Source: Sphingobium phenoxybenzoativorans (GTDB lineage Bacteria; Pseudomonadota; Alphaproteobacteria; Sphingomonadales; Sphingomonadaceae). From it: a stretch of DNA of 64,000 nucleotides. Below the pieces are notes generated by a model. The model was not told where the DNA came from, ran no database searches, and saw only the letters and a program-made list of their open reading frames with translations. The stretch covers positions 1 through 64,000 of the forward strand of contig NZ_MINO01000014.1 of assembly GCF_001757355.1 (NCBI RefSeq), in the 5' to 3' direction. Positions within the stretch are counted from its first letter, which is position 1. Each line of letters begins with the position of its first letter. Below are positions 52,376 through 61,529 of the stretch, in pieces. Position numbers and translations under genes: made by a program.

Positions 52376-53799
52376 AGGGTGTTGCGACCGACATCGGCAC
52401 GATTCACTTTATTGGCATTGGCGGCATCGGCATGTCCGGCATCGCCGAGGTGATGCATAATCTGGGCTACAAGGTGCAAGGCTCCGACGTGGCTGAGGGC
52501 TATGTCGTTGAGGGGCTGCGCAAGAAGGGCATCACGGTGATGATCGGCCACAAGGCCGAGAATCTGGGCGACGCCGCGGTGGTCGTCACGTCGACCGCAA
52601 TCAAGCGCGGCAACCCGGAGGTGGAGCTGGCGCTGGAAAAACGGGTGCCGGTGGTTCGCCGGGCAGAGATGCTGGCCGAACTGATGCGCCTGAAATCCAC
52701 GGTCGCCGTGGCGGGAACGCATGGAAAGACCACTACGACGTCGATGGTTGCCGCGCTGCTGGACGCGGGGGGCATTGACCCGACGGTCATCAATGGCGGT
52801 ATCATCAACAGCTATGGCTCCAACGCTCGCCTGGGCGCGAGCGACTGGATGGTGGTGGAAGCTGACGAGAGCGATGGCAGCTTCCTGCGGCTCGATGGCA
52901 CGATTGCAGTCGTCACCAATATCGATCCCGAACATCTCGACCATTATGGCGACTTTGACGCGGTGAAGGACGCCTTCGTCGAGTTTGTCGAGAATGTGCC
53001 CTTCTACGGCGCGGCGATCCTCTGCCTTGATCATCCTGAGGTGCAGGCGATCCTGCCGCGTGTTCAGGACCGGCGGATTGTCACCTACGGCTTTTCGGCG
53101 CAGGCCGACATCAGGGGCGAGAATGTTCAGCCTGTGCCGGGCGGCAACCGCTTCGATGTGCAGATCAGGGAGCGGGACGGGTCGATCCGCAGGATTGAAG
53201 GCATAGAGATGCCGATGCCGGGCCGCCATAATGTGCTGAACGCCATGGCGGCGATCGGCGTGGCGTTGCAGATGGGGATTGACGATCGCACCATCCAGAC
53301 GGGCTTCGCCAAGTTTGGCGGCGTGAAGCGGCGTTTCACAAAGGTCGGCGAAATCCCGGTGAGCGGCGGCGTGGCGACCGTCATCGACGATTATGGGCAT
53401 CATCCCGTGGAAATCCGGGCTGTGCTGGCCGCGGCGCGCGAGGGCGCGAAGGGCAGGGTGATCGCAGTTGTCCAGCCGCATCGCTACACGCGGCTGCGCG
53501 ACCTGATGGATGAGTTCCAGCAAGCCTTCAATGACGCTGATATCGTCTATGCCGCGCCGGTCTATCCGGCTGGCGAACAGCCGATAGAGGGCGTGGACAG
53601 CGCTGCGCTGGTGGCTGGCCTCAAAGGGCGCGGTCATCGGGCTGCATCGACCATTGAGGGAGCGGATGCGCTGGCGGGCGCGTTGGCGGCGGATTTGCAG
53701 CCGGACGACATGATCATCTGCCTTGGCGCGGGCGACATTACCAAATGGGCGGCCGCCCTGGCGGGAGAAGTTGCCGGAAAGGCGAAGGTCGCGGCCTGA
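52372..53799 (+). CDS. murC: UDP-MurNAc:L-alanine ligase MurC
   Basis: 475 residues from ATG 52372: [44 protein letters not shown] (P-loop), [14 protein letters not shown] and [20 protein letters not shown]. MurC adds L-Ala, the first peptide residue. The stop overlaps the next small gene by one base. An open frame to 52120 is just murG read in another phase. Confidence 0.95.
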   Translation: MKGVATDIGTIHFIGIGGIGMSGIAEVMHNLGYKVQGSDVAEGYVVEGLRKKGITVMIGHKAENLGDAAVVVTSTAIKRGNPEVELALEKRVPVVRRAEMLAELMRLKSTVAVAGTHGKTTTTSMVAALLDAGGIDPTVINGGIINSYGSNARLGASDWMVVEADESDGSFLRLDGTIAVVTNIDPEHLDHYGDFDAVKDAFVEFVENVPFYGAAILCLDHPEVQAILPRVQDRRIVTYGFSAQADIRGENVQPVPGGNRFDVQIRERDGSIRRIEGIEMPMPGRHNVLNAMAAIGVALQMGIDDRTIQTGFAKFGGVKRRFTKVGEIPVSGGVATVIDDYGHHPVEIRAVLAAAREGAKGRVIAVVQPHRYTRLRDLMDEFQQAFNDADIVYAAPVYPAGEQPIEGVDSAALVAGLKGRGHRAASTIEGADALAGALAADLQPDDMIICLGAGDITKWAAALAGEVAGKAKVAA

Positions 53800-53996
53800 T
53801 GATCGAGTTCATCGACCTTGGCCTGGAAATGCAGAAGCGCGTGATCGAGGCGCATGAAAAGAGCCTCGACGCGGCCAAGAAATCTATGGATGGCGCGAAG
53901 GCGGCGGTGGCCATGCAACAGGCCATGGCCGACGCGACCAAGGCGAATATGGATATGTGGAGCAAGTGGCTGTCGCTGTGGGGGCTGCGCAAATGA
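53799..53996 (+). CDS. 65-residue protein of unknown function between murC and murB
   Basis: From ATG 53799, overlapping the murC stop by one base, and ending in a TGA that overlaps murB by four: [22 protein letters not shown], then a helical stretch of Ala/Lys/Met (DAAKKSMDGAKAAVAMQQAM) and an end with WSKWLSLWGLRK. It looks like one or two amphipathic helices with three Trp close to the C-terminus; there is no signal peptide. The tight overlap on both sides shows that it is translated with the murein genes. No named family is recognised. A coiled-coil or membrane-surface helix is likely. Confidence 0.75.
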   Translation: MIEFIDLGLEMQKRVIEAHEKSLDAAKKSMDGAKAAVAMQQAMADATKANMDMWSKWLSLWGLRK

Positions 53997-54895
53997 CGGT
54001 GCTGGAGGCTGCTCTCCCGTCGGTTCGCGGGCGCCTGACCGCGCAGGCGCCTTTGGCTCCGCTCGTCTGGTTCAAGGCGGGCGGTGCGGCGCAATGGCTG
54101 TTCGAGCCGAAGGATGTGGACGATCTTGCCGGGTTTCTGCGCGATCTTGATCCGGCAATACCGGTGATGGCGCTTGGTCTCGGATCGAACCTGATTGTCC
54201 GCGACGGCGGCGTTCCGGGCGTCATCGTGCGTCTTGGCAAGGCATTCGCCAAGGTGGAGGCTGTTGATGAGACGGCGCTCTATTGCGGCGGCGGCGCTTC
54301 GGGCATTCTCGTATCGTCCACTGCCCGCGATGCGGGGATAGGCGGACTGGAGTTTCTCCGCTCGATTCCGGGCACTGTCGGCGGTTTCGTGCGGATGAAC
54401 GGTGGCGCCTATGGCCGCGAAACATGCGATATATTGGTGGATTGCGAGGCCGTGCTGCGATCGGGTGAACGGGTGAGCCTGACGCGCGACCAACTCGGCT
54501 ATACCTACCGGCACAGCGCATTGCCGGAGGGCGCGGTGGTCGTGGGCGCGACTTTTCGTGGGCATAGGGCTGATCCGGCCGCCATTCAGGCGGAGATGGA
54601 CCGGATCGCCAGCGCGCGCGAGGAAAGCCAGCCGCTGCGCAGCAAGACCGGCGGATCGACATTCAAGAATCCCGAAGGACATAAGGCCTGGCAACTGGTT
54701 GACGAGGCGGGGTGCCGGGGATTGAAGATCGGCGACGCGCAGGTTTCGGAAAAGCACACCAACTTCCTGCTCAATCTGGGCAGTGCGAGCAGCGCTGACA
54801 TCGAGGCGCTGGGCGAGGAAGTACGGCGGCGGGTGAAAGAGAAAAGCGGCGTGACGCTTGAATGGGAAATACAGCGCATAGGGGTGGACAAGTGA
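53993..54895 (+). CDS. murB: UDP-N-acetylenolpyruvoylglucosamine reductase MurB
   Basis: 300 residues from ATG 53993: WFKAGGAAQWLFEP, LGLGSNLIVRDGGVPG VIVRL, FLRSIPGTVGGFVRMNGGAYG and GGSTFKNPEGHKAWQLVDEAGCRG, the FAD and substrate motifs. MurB reduces enolpyruvyl-UDP-GlcNAc to UDP-MurNAc with NADPH. It overlaps its two neighbours. The frame upstream to 53957 overlaps the small gene and was not used. Confidence 0.94.
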   Translation: MTVLEAALPSVRGRLTAQAPLAPLVWFKAGGAAQWLFEPKDVDDLAGFLRDLDPAIPVMALGLGSNLIVRDGGVPGVIVRLGKAFAKVEAVDETALYCGGGASGILVSSTARDAGIGGLEFLRSIPGTVGGFVRMNGGAYGRETCDILVDCEAVLRSGERVSLTRDQLGYTYRHSALPEGAVVVGATFRGHRADPAAIQAEMDRIASAREESQPLRSKTGGSTFKNPEGHKAWQLVDEAGCRGLKIGDAQVSEKHTNFLLNLGSASSADIEALGEEVRRRVKEKSGVTLEWEIQRIGVDK

Positions 54896-55812
54896 GGGGG
54901 CCTTGGCATGTCGCCGTCCTGATGGGCGGCTGGTCGGCGGAGCGGCCGGTTTCGCTGATGAGCGGCGAAGGCGTCGCCAAGGCGCTGGAAGGGCGCGGGC
55001 ACAAGGTCACGCGCATCGACATGGACCGTGACATCCCCATGAAGATTGCCGAAGCCCGGCCGGACATCGTATTTAATGCGCTTCATGGCGTTCCGGGCGA
55101 AGACGGCACCGTGCAGGGGCTTATGGACCTGATGGGCGTCAAATATACCCATTCCGGCCTTGCGACCTCCGTTATCGCGATCGACAAGCAGTTGACCAAG
55201 CAGGCGCTGGTTCCTCACGGTATACCGATGCCCGGCGGCCAGGTGGTAGAGAGCGCTGCGCTGTTCGAACGCGACCCGCTGCCGCGCCCTTATGTGGTGA
55301 AGCCGGTCAATGAGGGCAGCTCGGTCGGCGTGGCCATCGTCACGGAACAGGGCAATTACGGATCGCCGATCGGCCGGGATGTCGAGGGGCCGTGGCAGCA
55401 TTTCACCGAACTGCTGGCGGAACCGTATATCAGGGGCCGGGAACTGACCACGGCCGTTCTGGGCGAAGAAGCCCTGCTGGTCACGGAATTGCGCCCGAAA
55501 AGCGGCTTTTACGATTTCGATTCCAAATATACCGATGGGCTTACGGAGCATATCTGCCCCGCCGACATTCCTGATGACATTGCAGAACAGTGCAAGGCGA
55601 TCGCCCTGCGCGCGCACCAGTTGCTTGGTTGCAAGGGCACCTCGCGGTCCGATTTCCGGTGGGATGACACGCAGGGGGTCGAGGGCCTGTTCCTGCTGGA
55701 AGTCAACACCCAGCCGGGCATGACGCCGCTCAGCCTTGTGCCGGAACAAGCGGCGAAATTGGGCATCGATTATGCCGAACTGGTCGAACGTATCGTCGAG
55801 GAGGCGCTATGA
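54892..55812 (+). CDS. ddl: D-alanine-D-alanine ligase
   Basis: 306 residues from GTG 54892: VAVLMGGWSAERPVSLMSGEG, FNALHGVPGEDGTVQGLMD and YVVKPVNEGSSVGVAIVTEQ are ATP-grasp signatures, and LLEVNTQPGMTPLSLVPEQA binds metal and substrate. It makes the D-Ala-D-Ala used by MurF. The overlap with murB (GTGA) and ftsQ (ATGA) is four bases each. Confidence 0.94.
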   Translation: MRGPWHVAVLMGGWSAERPVSLMSGEGVAKALEGRGHKVTRIDMDRDIPMKIAEARPDIVFNALHGVPGEDGTVQGLMDLMGVKYTHSGLATSVIAIDKQLTKQALVPHGIPMPGGQVVESAALFERDPLPRPYVVKPVNEGSSVGVAIVTEQGNYGSPIGRDVEGPWQHFTELLAEPYIRGRELTTAVLGEEALLVTELRPKSGFYDFDSKYTDGLTEHICPADIPDDIAEQCKAIALRAHQLLGCKGTSRSDFRWDDTQGVEGLFLLEVNTQPGMTPLSLVPEQAAKLGIDYAELVERIVEEAL

Positions 55813-56765
55813 GTGACGCACGGATAAGACGTGGCAGCACCAGCCGGCTTTCGCCGCCCCGGCGCAAGAGCGGGACGAAGGTTACGTCGCGGCGCGGCGG
55901 CCGGACCCTGAAGCGGCAGAGTTTCGCGGATCGCATCATTTCGGCCATCCCGGTCAGCGAGGCGACGATGCAGCGCATGGCGACATGGGGCATTGTCGGC
56001 GCAGTGATAGTCGCGGCTGTCGGCGGCGCGGGCTATTTCGGGTTGCCCGGCATGATGCGGATGGAATTTGCGCAGGCCGCCGCTCATGCTGGGTTCGAGG
56101 TCGACAAGGTTGAGGTGCGCGGCGTTGAGCGCATGGACGAACTGCAAGTCTATAATATCGCGCTGGGCCAGGTCGACCGGTCCATGGTCAATGTCGACCT
56201 GCCGAAGCTGCGCGGCGATCTGATGAAGCTGGGCTGGGTCAAGGATGCGCGCGTGTCTCGCCGCCTGCCCGATACGCTGGTGGTCGATATTGTCGAGCGT
56301 CAGCCGGTGGCGGTGTGGCAGCATGGCGGCAATCTGGCCCTGATCGATGTCACTGGCGCGGTGTTGCAGCCAGTGTCGCAGCAGACCATGCCTGATCTTC
56401 CGCTGGTGGTGGGGCCAAGCGCCAATCTGCAGACGGCGAACCTTGGCAAGTTGATGGATGCGGCGCCCGCGCTCAAGCCCATGCTGGCCGGCGCGACCTG
56501 GGTTGGCGATCGCCGCTGGGACCTGCGGTTCCAGTCGGGCGAAACCCTCTCTCTGCCAGAGGGAGAAAAACCGGCATCCGCTGCGTTGTTGAACTTCGCG
56601 CGGCTGGATGGCGTCAACCATCTGCTGGGTCGCGGGATTGTGCGTTTCGATATGCGCGATCCCTCGAAATTTGTGCTGAGATTGCCCAAGGATCGCGGAC
56701 CCAAGCCGGAAGAAAAGACGGAGACGAAGGCGGCTGAGGCCGCCTCCAAAGACGGGGAGGTCTGA
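55809..56765 (+). CDS. ftsQ: cell-division protein FtsQ
   Basis: 318 residues with a basic, Arg-rich cytoplasmic tail of about 55 residues (RIRRGSTSRLSPPRRKSG), one span (WGIVGAVIVAAVGGAGYFG), a POTRA domain (EVDKVEVRGVERMDELQVY) and the beta domain (AVWQHGGNLALIDVTGAVL). It recruits FtsL/FtsB to the septum. The last 25 residues are charged. ftsA follows five bases after the stop. Confidence 0.9.
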   Translation: MSDARIRRGSTSRLSPPRRKSGTKVTSRRGGRTLKRQSFADRIISAIPVSEATMQRMATWGIVGAVIVAAVGGAGYFGLPGMMRMEFAQAAAHAGFEVDKVEVRGVERMDELQVYNIALGQVDRSMVNVDLPKLRGDLMKLGWVKDARVSRRLPDTLVVDIVERQPVAVWQHGGNLALIDVTGAVLQPVSQQTMPDLPLVVGPSANLQTANLGKLMDAAPALKPMLAGATWVGDRRWDLRFQSGETLSLPEGEKPASAALLNFARLDGVNHLLGRGIVRFDMRDPSKFVLRLPKDRGPKPEEKTETKAAEAASKDGEV

Positions 56766-56770
56766 AGGCC

Positions 56771-58033
56771 ATGCCGCCGCCCAAGGTCGAGAAAGTCATC
56801 ACTGCGGTCGATATCGGATCGTGGAAGGTCTCAGCGCTTATCGCTGGCAAGACCGATACGGGCGAACTCGTCATCCTGGGTACGGGGCAACGAGAGAGCC
56901 GGGGGGTGAGGCGCGGCTTCATCGTCGACATGGAACGCACGGAGATGGCCGTGCGGGAAACCGTCGAGCAGGCCGAGCGGGTCGCCGGCATGAACATCGA
57001 GGATGTCTGGGTCAGCTTCTCCGGCGGAAGCCTGGTGAGCGATGTGGTGACGGTGGAGCGGGAGCTTGGCGGCATCCGTGTCGAGCAGGGCGACATTGAC
57101 GATTTGCTGCATACCGGACGGCAGAGCATCGATCCTGACGGCCGCGTCGTCCTGCACGCGCAGCCGACCTGTTTCAGCGTGAACGGATCGGATGGGGTCA
57201 AGCGGCCCCTGGGCATGCACGCCGACCGGCTGGGCGTAGACATCCATGTGGTGCTGGCCGATGGCGCGCCGCTCGCCAATCTGGAGATGTGCGTGCGTGG
57301 CGCCTATCTGGACGTCAACGCTATTGTCGCAGCGCCCATCGCCACCGGCTTTGCCTGCCTTTCGGAGGAGGAGCGGGATCTGGGCGTGGCGCTGGTCGAG
57401 ATTGGCGCAGGTGTGACAAATATCTCGCTTTATGCGGGAGGGATGCTCGTCGGCCTGCACAGCATTCCCATTGGCGCGGCCGACATCACCGACGACATCG
57501 CCTCCGCTTTCGGCATCCGGCGGAGCCAGGCCGAACGTATGAAGTGCTTCTATGGCTCGGCGATGCAGTCGCGCCGCGACTTTCGCGACATGATCGAGAT
57601 CGCCCCGGTGGCCAGTGACGGGGAAAGTTCCGATAGCGGCCGCATTACCCGCGCGGCGCTGGTCGGTGTGATTTGTGAGCGGCTCAATCAACTGATGGCG
57701 GAAGTGAACGCATCGCTGAAGGGCATGGGTTTCCACAGTCCCGTCGGGCGGCAGGTCGTCCTGACCGGCGGCGGGGCCGAGATGAAGGGTATTGCCGACT
57801 ATGCCCAGACGGCGCTCGGCCGTGCGGTGCGCATCGGCCGTCCGCGCGGTCTTGCAGCCTTGCCGGAGGCGCATAGCGGACCGGCATTCACGACCCTTGT
57901 GGGTCTGGCGCTTTATGGCGCCAGCAATCCGGTTGACTTGCGCAGCATGGCGCCTGCCGCGCAAACCGTGCATCGGCTGGGCGTTCCGCTATGGTGGCAG
58001 CGCATGTTGCGCGCGCTGAAGGCGAATTATTAG
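56771..58033 (+). CDS. ftsA: cell-division protein FtsA, actin-like FtsZ membrane tether
   Basis: 420 residues: VITAVDIGSWKVSALIAGK (phosphate 1), GVRRGFIVDMERTEMAVRE, VSFSGGSLVSD, VALVEIGAGVTNISLYAGG (phosphate 2) and QVVLTGGGAEMKGIADYAQ (adenosine motif). The C-terminal amphipathic end (WWQRMLRALKANY) tethers to the membrane. FtsA holds the FtsZ ring. A 122-base gap separates it from ftsZ, the longest in the cluster. Confidence 0.94.
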   Translation: MPPPKVEKVITAVDIGSWKVSALIAGKTDTGELVILGTGQRESRGVRRGFIVDMERTEMAVRETVEQAERVAGMNIEDVWVSFSGGSLVSDVVTVERELGGIRVEQGDIDDLLHTGRQSIDPDGRVVLHAQPTCFSVNGSDGVKRPLGMHADRLGVDIHVVLADGAPLANLEMCVRGAYLDVNAIVAAPIATGFACLSEEERDLGVALVEIGAGVTNISLYAGGMLVGLHSIPIGAADITDDIASAFGIRRSQAERMKCFYGSAMQSRRDFRDMIEIAPVASDGESSDSGRITRAALVGVICERLNQLMAEVNASLKGMGFHSPVGRQVVLTGGGAEMKGIADYAQTALGRAVRIGRPRGLAALPEAHSGPAFTTLVGLALYGASNPVDLRSMAPAAQTVHRLGVPLWWQRMLRALKANY

Positions 58034-58155
58034 ATGTTGCCAAGTCGAGAGGGCGCCAAAGGTTAAAAAAGGTGATGAATTGCCTTAACAACTGGTGCAT
58101 GAAGTCCTTTGTGACGGTTCCGCTTCGCCGCAAAGAAGCTTAGGGAGCGAAAAGT
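58034..58155 (+). promoter_or_regulatory. ftsA-ftsZ gap, probable separate ftsZ promoter region
   Basis: The 122 bases hold no frame. Unlike the rest of the cluster it is AT-richer at the start (GGTTAAAAAAGGTGATG) and gives space for a promoter; a clear -35/-10 pair could not be named. GGGAGCGAAAAGT leads into the ftsZ start. FtsZ usually has additional transcription, which fits this gap. Confidence 0.35.
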
Positions 58156-59598
58156 ATGAGCATCGATATCGGCCCGCCCCATGTGGATGAGCTAAAGCCG
58201 CGCATCGCGGTCATCGGCGTTGGGGGCGCCGGTGGAAACGCCATCGCCAACATGATCGCCGCGGCCGTGGAGGGCGTCGATTTCATTGTCGCCAACACCG
58301 ATGCGCAGGCGCTGAACGCTTCGCCTGCCGAACGGCGCATTCAGCTTGGCCCGCACATTACCGAGGGTCTGGGCGCGGGATCGCGGCCGGAAATCGGCCG
58401 CGCTGCGGCGGAGGAGACCATCTCTACCGTCGATGAGGCGCTGCAGGGCGCGCATATGTGCTTCATTGCCGCGGGCATGGGCGGCGGCACCGGCACAGGC
58501 GCTGCTCCTGTCATCGCGAAGGCGGCGCGGGAGAAGGGCATCCTGACCGTTGGCGTCGTGACCAAGCCGTTCACCTTCGAAGGCTCCCGCCGCGCCCGCT
58601 CCGCAGAAGCGGGCATTGAAGAGCTGCAGAAGCATGTCGATACGCTGATCGTCATCCCGAACCAGAACCTGTTCCTGATCGCGAACCCGAACACCACCTT
58701 CAAAGAAGCCTTCCAGATGGCCGACGAGGTGCTGCAGCAGGGCGTTCGCGGCATCACCGACCTGATGGTCATGCCGGGCCTCATCAACCTGGACTTTGCC
58801 GACGTCCGCTCCGTGATGAGCGAGATGGGCAAGGCAATGATGGGCACGGGCGAGGCGGAAGGCGACGGCCGCGCTCTGCAGGCCGCCGAAAAGGCGATCG
58901 CCAATCCGCTGCTCGACGGCGTGTCGATGCGCGGGGCCAAGGGCGTCATCGTGTCGATTACCGGCGGCGAGGACATGCGCCTGATGGAGGTCGACGAGGC
59001 CGCCAACCATATCCGTGAGCTGGTGGACCCCGATGCGAACATCATCTGGGGTTCGGCGTTCAATGACGATCTGAATGGCAAGATCCGCGTTTCCGTGGTC
59101 GCCACCGGCATCGACAATGAAGCCTCGGCGAAGGCTGCACCGGCCAGCCAGCCGTTCACCTTCGCCAATCGTCCGACGGTGGTGACGCCAGCCGCTCCGG
59201 CGCCAGCGCCCGCCGCCGAGCCGGTAACGCTGGAGCCGCCGGTTGCGGAAACCGCAGAGGAGCCGGAAGCGAAAGCCGAACCCGAAACCGCACAGGCCGC
59301 GCCCGAACCGCCCGCGCCGCCGGCGCCCTTTGCGCCGCCGCGTCCTGTTCCAGTGATTTCGGACTTCGATGACCAGGAGGATGAGTTGATCCTGGGCGCG
59401 GAAAGCGCGGAACCCGCTCCGGCGGAACCGGAGCGTCCGGCTCCCGCCGCGCCGCGTGTCGCAGTTGCTGGCGGAACGCTGTTCGAGCGTATGTCCGGCC
59501 TGTCACGCGGCATTGGCAAGACGGCCGATGATGAGGCGGATGAGAATAAGGGCGGACTGGATATTCCTCGCTTCTTGAACCGCCAGAACAACCAGTAG
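58156..59598 (+). CDS. ftsZ: cell-division GTPase FtsZ
   Basis: 480 residues. [12 protein letters not shown] starts the tubulin fold, the signature GGGTGTG lies at residues 109-115 and NTDAQAL and [10 protein letters not shown] follow. ARRPRFE-like T7 text is replaced by the usual bacterial GEGDG...[12 protein letters not shown]. Residues about 320-455 form a Pro/Ala/Glu-rich linker, and the conserved C-terminal peptide is DIPRFLNRQ. It polymerises into the Z-ring. A 12-pair hairpin follows. Confidence 0.95.
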   Translation: MSIDIGPPHVDELKPRIAVIGVGGAGGNAIANMIAAAVEGVDFIVANTDAQALNASPAERRIQLGPHITEGLGAGSRPEIGRAAAEETISTVDEALQGAHMCFIAAGMGGGTGTGAAPVIAKAAREKGILTVGVVTKPFTFEGSRRARSAEAGIEELQKHVDTLIVIPNQNLFLIANPNTTFKEAFQMADEVLQQGVRGITDLMVMPGLINLDFADVRSVMSEMGKAMMGTGEAEGDGRALQAAEKAIANPLLDGVSMRGAKGVIVSITGGEDMRLMEVDEAANHIRELVDPDANIIWGSAFNDDLNGKIRVSVVATGIDNEASAKAAPASQPFTFANRPTVVTPAAPAPAPAAEPVTLEPPVAETAEEPEAKAEPETAQAAPEPPAPPAPFAPPRPVPVISDFDDQEDELILGAESAEPAPAEPERPAPAAPRVAVAGGTLFERMSGLSRGIGKTADDEADENKGGLDIPRFLNRQNNQ

Positions 59599-59637
59599 GG
59601 CGTTTCGTCGCATCGACGATCGCGATACATTTCCCAT

Positions 59638-59669
59638 TCACGCAGCCGCTTGCTAGAGCGGCTGCGTGA
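59638..59669. terminator. 12-pair hairpin after ftsZ overlapping the next start codon
   Basis: TCACGCAGCCGC (59638-59649) pairs perfectly with GCGGCTGCGTGA (59658-59669) around TTGCTAGA. It lies 40 bases after the ftsZ stop, in terminator position, but has only a short TTGCTTTC tail. Its right arm contains the GTG start (59666) of the next gene, so it may also control that gene's translation. Confidence 0.6.
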
Positions 59670-61471
59670 TTGCTTTCAGACACGCGACTCTCGCCGCCGC
59701 TTTCCTCTTCGCCAGCCTTGGGGCAGGCCAGCCTCACCGCGCCGCCGCGCAGGACCAGACGGTGTCGCAACTCGACCTGCAGCGCCCGCAGGACGTCAAT
59801 ACATTGAACGGCCATCTTGCGCGGCTCGCGGAAAATCCGCGCGATGTCACGGCGCTGATCGGTGCTGGCGAAGCGGCGCTGGCGCTGGATGACGCGCGCG
59901 CGGCGACGGGCTTCCTTGCTCGCGCCAATGAGATCAGCCCGAATAACGGGCGGATCAAGGCAGGGCTTGGCCATGCCATGCTCGACATGCAGAATCCTGG
60001 CGAAGCGCTCAAACTCTTTGGCGAAGCGTCCCGTCTGGGCTTTCCCGACACGGGGTTTCTTTCGGATCGCGGCCTTGCGCGCGACCTGACGGGGGATACG
60101 GCGGGCGCGCAGAAGGACTATCAGGCGGCCTTGCGGGCCGCGCCGGAGGATGCGGAACTGATCCGCCGCTATGCCGTGTCGCTCGGCATATCCGGTCAAC
60201 TCGATGCATCGGAGAAGGTCTTGAAGCCCTTGCTCTATAAGGGCGACCGTGGTGCATGGCGGGACCGGGCCTTCATATTGGCGATGAACGGCAAACGGGA
60301 CGAGGCGCGGGATATTGCGGGCAGGACAATGCCCGCCAGGCTTGCCGTGGCAATTCAGCCCTATCTGGACAGGATGCAGGCATTGACCCCGGCGCAGCGC
60401 GCGGCGGCCGTGCAGTTTGGCAATTTCCCCTCGGAAGTCAGGATGGCGGCGGTGCAGCCGCAGCAGCCGGTCGTCCAGCCTGTTGCGCCGCAGACGCCGG
60501 TGGCGGAGACTGCCGCGGATCAGCGTGCCGCGCGAAAGGCGGAAAAGCGCAAGCAACAGGAGGCGAGGAAGGCCGCCGAAGCCGCAGCGCGGACTGCTGC
60601 GGCAGCGCCAAGGCAGCCGCAAAAGACAGCGATCGCCGCTGCAACGCCTGCCGCGTCCCCATCCGCCCGGATCGAGCCGCAACCGGTTCCGCCTGCGCCG
60701 CCGCCAATGGCTCCGAATCCCGCGCCGCCGCTGGTCGCAAAAGCGCCAGACCCCGCCCCGCAAGCGCAGCCCACTCCGCAAGCGCAGCCCACCCCGCAAG
60801 CGCAGCCCGCGCAGCAACTGGCGGCCGCCGATACACCCCGGCCTATCCAGGGACCGCCCGCGCCCGAACCTGCACTGGTGTCCGCCACGCCGACAGTAGC
60901 GTCGGAGAGTCGCACGCCTGCGCCGCCACCGCCCGCATCATCGCCGCCGCCCGCACCGCCGACGCAGATTACGGCGCGGACGCTGGCCGACATCATGCGT
61001 GAATTGCAGGTTCCCGATACGGAAAAGCAGGCGAATGCGGAGGCGGTTAACCTTGCCGAGCTGGAAATGATCCAGCAGCAGCGCAAGACCGCCAAAGCTG
61101 TGGCGGCCGAAAAGGCGCGCGCTGACGCAACCGCCAAGGCGAAAGCGGCCGCCGACGCAAAGGCCAAGGCGGAGGCCGCGGAAAAAGCCAGACTGGCCAA
61201 AAACCCTTCCCGCAACTGGGTGCAGGTCGGCACGGGGCGCAATCTGTCCGCACTCGCCTTTACGATGAAGGGGCTGCGCAAGAAATATGAGTCGCTTGCC
61301 GCGAAGGACGCCTGGACGGCATCATGGGGACAGACCAACCGGCTGATCGTCGGGCCGTTCGGCAGTTTCGACAAGGCGAAGGAATATGAGGAGCGGCTGA
61401 AAAAAGCGGGCGCGGATGCGTTCGCCTGGCGCAGCGACGCGGGCGAGGCCGTGGACAAGCTGGCCAACTGA
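59666..61471 (+). CDS. exported TPR and SPOR-domain protein
   Basis: 601 residues from GTG 59666: MIAFRHATLAAAFLFASLGAG is a signal peptide. TPR-like repeats follow at about 30-210 (ALIGAGEAALALDDARAATGFLARANEIS). Then comes a very Pro/Ala/Gln-rich linker (about 250-430) with tandem 'PTPQAQ' units and a coiled stretch (EKARADATAKAKAAADAKAKA). The C-terminal SPOR domain (SRNWVQVGTGRNLSALAF, VGPFGSFDKAKEYEERLK) binds septal peptidoglycan. Its position after ftsZ suggests a late division role. The start codon lies in a strong hairpin. Confidence 0.8.
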   Translation: MIAFRHATLAAAFLFASLGAGQPHRAAAQDQTVSQLDLQRPQDVNTLNGHLARLAENPRDVTALIGAGEAALALDDARAATGFLARANEISPNNGRIKAGLGHAMLDMQNPGEALKLFGEASRLGFPDTGFLSDRGLARDLTGDTAGAQKDYQAALRAAPEDAELIRRYAVSLGISGQLDASEKVLKPLLYKGDRGAWRDRAFILAMNGKRDEARDIAGRTMPARLAVAIQPYLDRMQALTPAQRAAAVQFGNFPSEVRMAAVQPQQPVVQPVAPQTPVAETAADQRAARKAEKRKQQEARKAAEAAARTAAAAPRQPQKTAIAAATPAASPSARIEPQPVPPAPPPMAPNPAPPLVAKAPDPAPQAQPTPQAQPTPQAQPAQQLAAADTPRPIQGPPAPEPALVSATPTVASESRTPAPPPPASSPPPAPPTQITARTLADIMRELQVPDTEKQANAEAVNLAELEMIQQQRKTAKAVAAEKARADATAKAKAAADAKAKAEAAEKARLAKNPSRNWVQVGTGRNLSALAFTMKGLRKKYESLAAKDAWTASWGQTNRLIVGPFGSFDKAKEYEERLKKAGADAFAWRSDAGEAVDKLAN

Positions 61472-61529
61472 CAGGCGCGCAATGGCCGGCCCGCTCGACG
61501 CATCCGGTCAACTCGGCTAGGGCGCGGGC

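Noticed and set aside
58034-58155. small gene between ftsA and ftsZ
   Set aside because: No open frame with a ribosome site is present; the gap is best read as a control region.
60764-60810. CRISPR-like direct repeats
   Set aside because: These are in-frame PTPQAQ codon repeats in the Pro-rich linker of the TPR/SPOR protein, not repeat-spacer units.
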